Part shown: in pieces, positions 57,312-64,000 of the stretch
Position numbering within the stretch: position 1 is the first letter of the stretch
Layout: every line of letters starts with the position of its first letter
DNA from: Cantharellus purpuraceus
Lineage: Eukaryota; Basidiomycota; Agaricomycetes; Cantharellales; Hydnaceae
DNA length: 64,000 bases
Assembly: GCA_025174535.1 (NCBI GenBank)
Contig: JALBUN010000005.1
Coordinates: forward strand, 1-64,000
Direction of reading: 5' to 3'
Translations under genes and position numbers: made by a program
The notes under the pieces: model-generated
Told to the model about the DNA's origin: nothing
The model's database searches: none
Seen by the model: only the letters and a program-made list of their open reading frames with translations

Positions 57312-57779
57312 CCCGTCAGACCAGCGCTCACATGCGCCTCCGTACAGTCGACGCAGACTATCATGACCAAAAACACCCATACCTCTCACCTGCCAGCATT
57401 CGTCGCCGGAACAGGCAGTGCCCGGTTCACCACAACCATGATCACACCTCCAACAGTCGCAAATCCATCATTCACCTTGTGCTAACAACTTGTAGGTTCA
57501 GGCGGTGAGCTGGACCTTAAGTCTACAACTGGAGTTCACCGACAAAGACGTGAACTCCAGCAGGCGCTAGAAGAATTCTCTTGTATGCCCTGCCGAGCCG
57601 TGGACCCATGTTGAGGGCGAGTCGCTTCATAGTAAAAGCTTCGTCATGTGCTTCAGCACGTTGACGCACTCAGCCACTAAAGCACCGGTGTTGTCGATGA
57701 TCTTAGAGAAAGAATGAGAAACAAGAAAGAACGATATGTGAATGTCCCTCACGTTGAGCGTTTCGTTCAGTCCGATCAT
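57312..57779. other. Intergenic, no supported gene
   Basis: Short ORFs only. Nothing else noted. Confidence 0.3.
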
Positions 57780-58262
57780 GACCCAAGCGTAAATAAAAAG
57801 GACAGGTCTCTGGGTAGATGTCGTCTGATGAAATACATACGCCTATTAGTCTGCCATGATCATCACGAACTCCACAGGCCAAGGCATGCTCCATATCAAC
57901 ACCTCCAGAGGCCTGTAGTACCTACCGGATCCGAAGCTTTCATGGGGCGAGGCAAAGTTTATACGACGCCTCTATGATGGATTTGGTGGTTCCAGTCTCT
58001 GACGGGCGTATGGGACTGAGACGTCGTTGGGGGAAGTCTCGGAACGACATGGATACAGTTGCTATGTCATCGTCCACAGGGTACAGAGGGAATGGTCAAA
58101 AATGTTGCAGTCTTTGTCAATAGTATATGGAATACGTATATATACATTTAAACAAGGGATGCTGGCGGTATGGCCTAACCAGTGTGTGCAAGCACCGAGC
58201 GGGAACCAAGTAAAATGATATACTGTACAGAAGGGATGGCATACAGGTTCACACAGTAATCA
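57780..58262 (+). repeat. Spacers S and T, second copies, joined
   Basis: 57780-58110 matches 30980-31360 and 58111-58262 matches 34085-34249. Here they are adjacent and directly precede module M copy 4, preserving the ancestral unit order. Confidence 0.6.
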
Positions 58263-58264
58263 CG

Positions 58265-58990
58265 CCTGTACTATCGGGTTTTGGAAGGTAATGACTACTT
58301 TGTAACAGTATATCTGGTTGTCAACAAGACTCATCATGATGTCTGATCCTCAAGCAATAGCAGCTCACTTCGTGTACGTTGCCGATGACACAACCTGTGC
58401 GGGAAGCGCGTCTCGCGTTGAAGAGTCGGATGGTGTCGACGTCTGCCACATCTGCATCATGGTGCATGGCAGTAACCAAGACTGAATCGCCACACGCAAC
58501 GGGCTGAACCTTCCTTCTTCAGACCCCGTCATCCCCATCCGCACGCACAGCTTGCAGCTGCTTCAGGAGCTCGTCGCTCGGCCGTCACGTCTGTGGCCTC
58601 GCAACCGAGGAACATCACCGGGCCAGACATGACGTTCAGCGGGTGCACACAACTCGACGCGGCGCTCATGCCGTAATTCTACCCGTTCTTCCAATCGATC
58701 TAGGAGACGGGTCGGTTATATATCACGATGCAGGACAGGGAAGGGCTTGGCAGCTATGGGGGAAAGCTATGGGAAATGATATTGTGGAGGTGTATGTGAG
58801 TGTGGGGGGGAGGGTAGAGGCTCCGGAGTGAGTGAGACGGCGATGACGAAACAGGAATTAGCTGCACGTATCAGGGTCGGAGAGGCATTGGATACCGTGA
58901 TACTGTTTTGTGAGGGAATGTGGAGGCGCATTGGGGTTGAATGGCATGTGTCGACTGGCATTGATCTCACTTTTGTCTTGATGCTGATTA
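58265..58990 (-). repeat. Flanking module M, copy 4 (downstream of DUF6535 gene 3)
   Basis: Landmarks as in copy 1. The conserved minus frame reads ELLKQLQAVRADGDDGV, a stop, then KVQPVACGDSVLVTAMHHDA and DVADVDTIRLFNARRASRTG, the best-preserved version of the decayed exon. Confidence 0.65.
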
Positions 58991-59140
58991 TTCCAACATC
59001 AAGAACAGGTGAGCATCGGCAACTTTATTTGCGTTTGCGGAGCATGTAATGAAAGAGCTAATGGCTTGTCAGTAAGAGCTCAGACTTGAGAATAGGCTAG
59101 CCATACCTGGTATGGTATCAGCGTAAATAGATCCAGTTCA

Positions 59141-62100
59141 TTAGACATTTCCCCGGGAGGCATCCAGCAACTCAGATATTTGTTTGCGTAGAACTGGGAG
59201 GACTTCCTTCCAAAATGGGTCGTCTTGTATGCGTTGGGTACCATCCCATTCACGTTGTGGATATTTGTCAAGTTTATGGCACACCTTTGCGATCAGCTCT
59301 ATTAGATGGTTTGTTGCCTCACTCTGGTCCCATCGTCTCCTTGCATATTCAACAAGAGACGGAAGAGTTGCGCGGCACTCCGCAATAGAAATGTCCCATA
59401 TACCAGTCCCACATCTCCCTCCAAAGCCGTTACGATCGAACATGTAGCGCCAGGCTCGCAGAATAAGTGGCCAAATGAAATCCGATTGGACTGCAGTAGA
59501 CACCGAGTGGTCTTCACCTGCAGCATCAATGATCGCAAATATGTACGCTACAGGTACAGCAGGTGCGTCGAATATAGCATCTCCCTGGGAAAATAGTGTT
59601 TTTGCGATTGTAAGACAGTTGTCAGAGTGACCATTCTGCTGAAGTTGAGGTTGGGCGCAACGCACAATTTCATCCCGGAGCAGAGTTCTGTTATTTGAAT
59701 AATGTAAATAATTGCTTTGCTGGAGTGTAGTGACGAGCAGAAGTCGAATAGAAAGTGGAGCAGTGGTGGGAACAGGATGTATGCGTAGTCGAATTGAAGA
59801 TATACTTGAGTAGTATCTTCCTACGAAGTTTGATGGGATTCGGTGTGATCTTCGTCTAGATATTGACAATTTGAGCAGGGATCAGGAGCAGATGACTCGA
59901 ACGAGAGTAAATGCTTAATAAAAACATAGCCAGTTATTGTATGGCTTCGTAATTCGAGATTCAAGTTGGATATACAATATTCTAATAGAATATGCAAAAG
60001 CTAATAGAAATACGCGTTCGTTCTGGAGATATTCCAGATACGAATAGATTCAGACACACAGATAGAAACAGGTGAGAGGAAATTCTCTATCAATTCAAGT
60101 GCATTACAGATGTGATTTATATATGATACTAAGTCCTATGAATGAGTGAAGTCATTCATGAATGTCCTGAGTCAATGATGGGATGGATGATGAGATGATG
60201 ATGGGGGGAAGTGTCCATGATGATGAAATGATGAAAATAAAAGCGAAAATAATGTCCAGGAAGTTCTGGAACTCACAGGGGCTTCTCCTGTTCCCTATTC
60301 CATTCCTGTAACTGTCCTCCTTTACCCCCTTTGTCCCTCAAAACCTCCTGAGCCTCCTATATGCTCCTGTTCCTCCCCTGTCCCCTGTAATCCCCCTCTC
60401 CTCTCCCTTCTCCCCAGAAGTCCGGCAGCTAGACGTCCGGCAGCTGGAACAACAAGTTCAAGTAAGGATATGAAGCAGGCTGGCAACACTCTTGGATCGG
60501 ACTTGATCATCGCCCAGTGTGCCTGAATCATCCCCGATTAGAGAACAACAGAATTTGAGAGCCCGCTCGGACCCGCGACGATCGTTGAACAGGTCGTTTG
60601 TGTCATAGTATGGAAGTAGTGGGTGAATCAGCCTCAGTGCATTCTCGTGCCATCTACGCTCGTGAATGTCATCGACAAGCACAGCTAGCGTGCGATTCAT
60701 CACTACTCGTTCAAATGTTTTGATGGCTTGACTGCAGAAGCGTCAAATCAACAGCTTATGAAAACGGATTATCGCAAATGTCAATCTTCTTACCTTTTGT
60801 CAAGCCTCGCCAAGTCCCGTCGATCAACTTGAATGCCGACTAGCATGCCTGCCAGTAACATGCAGTCCGCCACCAGACGGAGGGGGAAGGGGGTTGACTT
60901 GGAGTCAAGGCAGATCCAAATTAATTTAATCACAAAGGTGTCAAATTTCGGGTCATGTTTACCCTGGTGCAGACGGTACGTGAACATATGTGCCATCCAC
61001 GTCCGGTCTGAAAAAGAGAGGGGTGAAGTGTCCAGATTGTAAAATTCATCTACCGCAGAGGCAACAACGAGAAAGGATTGATCTGGGATCATGCGCCACC
61101 AAGTGTAATCACCCGTCAACGCTATGTACCCGCATATGTAAAAATGAAACGGAATGGGCAGCTCTTGTTCAACAGAGAGTCGCCACACTGCTTTTAGGCA
61201 TGCCACCGCGCCTCCTTGGGCGGGGGGAAGAACCTGATCGTTAGGATCAAAGCATGCATAGAAACCACTTTTCAATCGATCCACGAGCGTGCCAGTCACC
61301 TCGACTTTGGCTGGCCACTCAATCTCCGATACCATTCCGGCTGCAGCAGCTATAATGTCTGTGTCCGTAGATATCTCAATTAACCACTTGACGGCACGGG
61401 ATGGCACTAGTACATCTACTTTGCCGTGTGATACCATGGAATTCAAGTTCAACACTGTTGGTGACACTCCTAACCGCTCCAAAGGGATATGTGTTTCTGG
61501 GTCATCATCCAGCGATTGGACTTAGAACCGAGCTGGAGATGGTGAGGGCGGATATGTGACAAAGGGCATAAGCGAGCTGACGATCAGATCTGCTGCAGCG
61601 TATACTGCAAGTCTTGAAGCCTCCTGCAGGAAATTCACGAAGCCTACCCATGTCCTTGGGCGCTGTTCCCACCTGCTTTGGAACACATGTCGAATATTGC
61701 TTCGCGTTACCTTTTGAATTGTGCTTCGAGCAGCCATTCGAGCGGAAGCCATGCGTTTCAGGATATGCTGAAGCATGGCCAAGACCGGTGTCTGGAATGG
61801 ACAGTCAGGTGATCTCAACGATGCCACCACGGTGAAGAAATATAATATAAATCCGAATGTCGTTGTCGCCGTAATCACACTTGCAACCGTATGTTGCAAA
61901 GTCCAGATATTGGCGGCGAGAGCAATCCCAAAGAAGAGCAGCGACATCTGGAGTAGGATCGGAAGAGTGGCGATGATGGTGTTGAAATGCCACGCTGCCA
62001 GTGCGTCCAGCTTCTTCTGCCTACGCTGGCAGCGTTCGTGCAAGGCACCTTGTCCGAAACGCGATGTTTTGAAGTGGCCCAACCACTGTTTTCCTAGAAC

Positions 62101-62883
62101 TGCACCGAATGCAGCTAATAGACTGTTTGAAAGACTCGTGTCCGCCAGCGTCTGTATCCATATCGTTGTAGAACTCGGTCCGGTCCAGACGGGAAGGGAT
62201 GCCTGGTGCACAGAAAACGTAGAACTGTTGATAGTGTTAATTAGTATCATCAAGAGGGTGTTGGTGGTGTCGCTGGGAACCGGACTGAGACTCAATTGCA
62301 TGTTGACGATGAAAGCCGAGCTGACGGCCGAGAATAGACCAGCCTAAATGATGTGTTTGACTTTAGTTCAAGTCAAGGTGTGGAACACATACGAATATAA
62401 GCAGTACATCCAGGTCACCGCTGTATCTCTCGATCAGCTCGTCATCATGCTGTTTAGCTACCCGTTCATATGTAGACCAGAAACGGGAGGGGGCATCCTT
62501 TTTAGTACGTTCAAACATATCCGATTCATACATGATGTCGAGAATGTCTTGCAGGATAGTCTCAGATCTGGTTCCCAGCTGACAGAATGCAGTTTAACAA
62601 GAAGCGTGAACACTCACTTTGTTGCTGCTTTGTCTGACACGATAGGCTCGGTATCATTGGCGCCATGTTCTTGTGTCACCGACGTTGTTGGGACGCCAGC
62701 TTGGGGGGACTCTAGATCTTGCAAGGAAGATTTCTGTTTGTGCGTGGCATCTATCACACCTTGTAGGCTGGCTTCGGGCCTGGTGGCAGGCCATCCTTTT
62801 CACATGTTAGATCAAGAAGTGCGCACTCACTGAACCATCTCATTGTACTCACCGTTGTATGACGTATCTATAGTCTCATCCAT
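59141..62883 (-). pseudogene. DUF6535-family gene 3, disrupted
   Basis: The 5' end differs from genes 1 and 2: an ATG at 62883 (MDETIDTSYN, 62883-62853) takes the place of their first exons. The remaining exons are recognisable: GWPATRPEASLQGVIDATHK, SETILQDILDIMYESDMFER, then the DUF6535 helices (WIQTLADTSLSNSLLAAFGA, LLQMSLLFFGIALAANIW), and the C-terminal region ending ISELLDASRGNV. Disabling changes: an in-frame TAA at 61522-61524, solo LTR C3 inserted at 59689-60454, and loss of several hundred bases on the downstream side of it (LLRDEIVRCAQPQLQQNGH joins two parts that are separate in gene 2). The segment 61525-61790 is highly diverged from the other copies. Confidence 0.8.
59689..60454 (+). 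mobile_element. Solo LTR C copy 3 (766 bp) inside DUF6535 gene 3, TSD AGTTC
   Basis: Starts TGTTATTTGA and ends TGGAACAACA. AGTTC is at 59684-59688 and 60455-60459. Related along its length to 14761-15504 and 15597-16337 in opposite orientation, with an internal ATGATG-rich region of its own (60170-60240). Confidence 0.9.
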
Positions 62884-63273
62884 GTAATTACTTCTCAATG
62901 AGATTGTCACGGTAGCTGTTCCTTCGCATAACGGACTCGCGTTTTTCTAGCTTCCACCGAGCCACCACAGAGGTTTCCGACGTGGAGTCGAGAATCATGA
63001 TGATGGTGTTCCGAGACCCTCCCGACTGAATGTCTTTACGTACCTTTGAAAGTAGGCGTTATCCCAGGCTCCTTCTATGATCCACGATTCAATTGTCCTG
63101 TGTACTGTACATCGATATGGCAGCACCGATTTCACCAAAGAGCGACATCTTTCTTCTATGTTCAAATATCAACCAAACCGCCGAGGTCCTTCGCGTTATT
63201 TATACCTTGCCCTTTCGCGAGAGCTAGGCGAGTCGCATCGACCCTCAAGACTGCCATCTTCAACATTTCAGAA
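62884..63273. other. Divergent intergenic region
   Basis: Lies between the leftward gene 3 and the rightward DUF6533 gene. A TATA-like TTTATACC is at about 63200, some 75 bp before the DUF6533 ATG. Otherwise nothing is seen. Confidence 0.35.
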
Positions 63274-64000
63274 ATGAATTTCTCATCAGAGGCTCTCCAA
63301 CTCGAACTCGTGCAAAGCGTTAAAATCGTCAACTTTAGTATAGGTATTCAACCCATGTCATTTCACTTTCGTCATGCCATAGTGCTAAACAGTGAAAACA
63401 GTGGCCGCCGCAGCTTTACACTCATATGAAACCCTCATCACTACCAATCAAGAAATCACGCACATTTGGCGGTAAGTTTCCAGGTCAACGATCACTATGG
63501 ATTCTGAAGATATCCTAGCTCGCGTTGGTCTTTGGTCAAGGTCCTCTATATTCTGGCTAGATACCCGCCTTTGATGTACCTCCTCTTGAATGCATTTGGT
63601 TAGTTTGTATCTCAGGAGCTCGGTCTATGATTGACTGAGGCAATTTCATGCAGTTGTTACTAATGCGTTTTTGGGCCAGCCAGTAAGGTTCCCTTTCGCC
63701 TCCGTTGAATACTGACGATTGTTCTTCAGTTGTATGATTCTATGCTGCACTGTATAGTATACTTCGCTGAACATTTCGCAGCTGTAACAAGTATATCCAT
63801 TTCGAAGTCTTGTGAGGGCTATCGTCCTTGCACCCCATAACATGCATGCTCTGACCATGAATGCGAAGAGGTGCATGGTCGTTTCTACCGGTAGTGGATG
63901 CCCTCATTGCTATTCGTGTTCATTCAATATACGAGCGTCGTAAGAAGAGTGCGCCGTGACCCTCTGCCTCTGTCCAAATGCACACACTGAGTTGGCGACA
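63274..64000 (+). CDS. DUF6533-family membrane protein, 5' part (runs off the window)
   Basis: Exons 63274-63337, 63393-63471, 63519-63598 and about 63656-63684 join in frame with short introns (GTATAG, GTAAGT, GTTAGT, GTAAGG donors). The product reads MNFSSEALQLELVQSVKIVN, AAALHSYETLITTNQEITHI, W and then SRWSLVKVLYILARYPPLM with LLLNAF. This is the DUF6533 signature (YD..LT...E...IW...W...K.L..L.RY). A later exon from about 63729 gives CIVYFAEHFAAVTSISI, then LVRAIVLAP. The family is multi-pass membrane proteins of unknown function, common in basidiomycetes. The region after 63800 is less certain and the 3' end lies outside the window. Confidence 0.65.

Overview
The window looks like part of the genome of an agaricomycete (basidiomycete) fungus. 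The evidence is compact intron-rich genes (introns of about 48-75 nt with GTRNGT donors and YAG acceptors), members of the DUF6535, DUF6533 and F-box-like families that are expanded in mushroom-forming fungi, Ty1/copia and Ty3/gypsy (chromovirus) retroelements, and no sign of prokaryotic gene structure. Family names come from recognising the sequences by eye. No database search was run.

Region by region. (1) 1-26 kb is a transposon graveyard. It opens with an AT-rich 8.0-kb composite element (34-8052). The element has two nearly identical 565-bp direct repeats at its ends, short inverted termini, a 3-bp TAA target duplication and a frameshifted DDE (PIF/Harbinger-like) transposase. It also carries a set of small ORFs, several with membrane segments. 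It sits inside a solo LTR ('LTR A') whose empty-site copy is present at 20.8-21.3 kb. A decayed copia element (9945-16537), a TSD-flanked gypsy element with an extra convergent zinc-cluster-like gene (18244-24528) and several solo LTRs are nested in one another. Five-base target duplications let much of the insertion order be read. (2) 26-39 kb holds two apparently intact large DUF6535 genes (1126 and 1090 codons, six exons each) with shared flanking modules, plus decayed duplicated membrane-protein-like sequence between them. (3) 39-46 kb is mostly gene-poor sequence with two arrays of degenerate exon/intron-like repeats. (4) 46-55 kb holds two paralogous F-box-like genes; the second has a nonsense codon. 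(5) 57-64 kb contains a candidate small secreted protein, a third DUF6535 copy (a pseudogene broken by a solo LTR, a deletion and a stop codon) and the start of a DUF6533 membrane-protein gene running off the right edge.

The three DUF6535 copies share downstream modules, spacers and 5' flanks, so they derive from an old tandem array later separated by other DNA. The F-box-like pair also shares promoter-proximal sequence. The least ordinary object is the composite element at the left edge. It resembles a bacterial composite transposon in layout, and its accessory genes (coiled-coil, nuclease-like and membrane-like ORFs) are not explained by the usual two-gene PIF/Harbinger plan.
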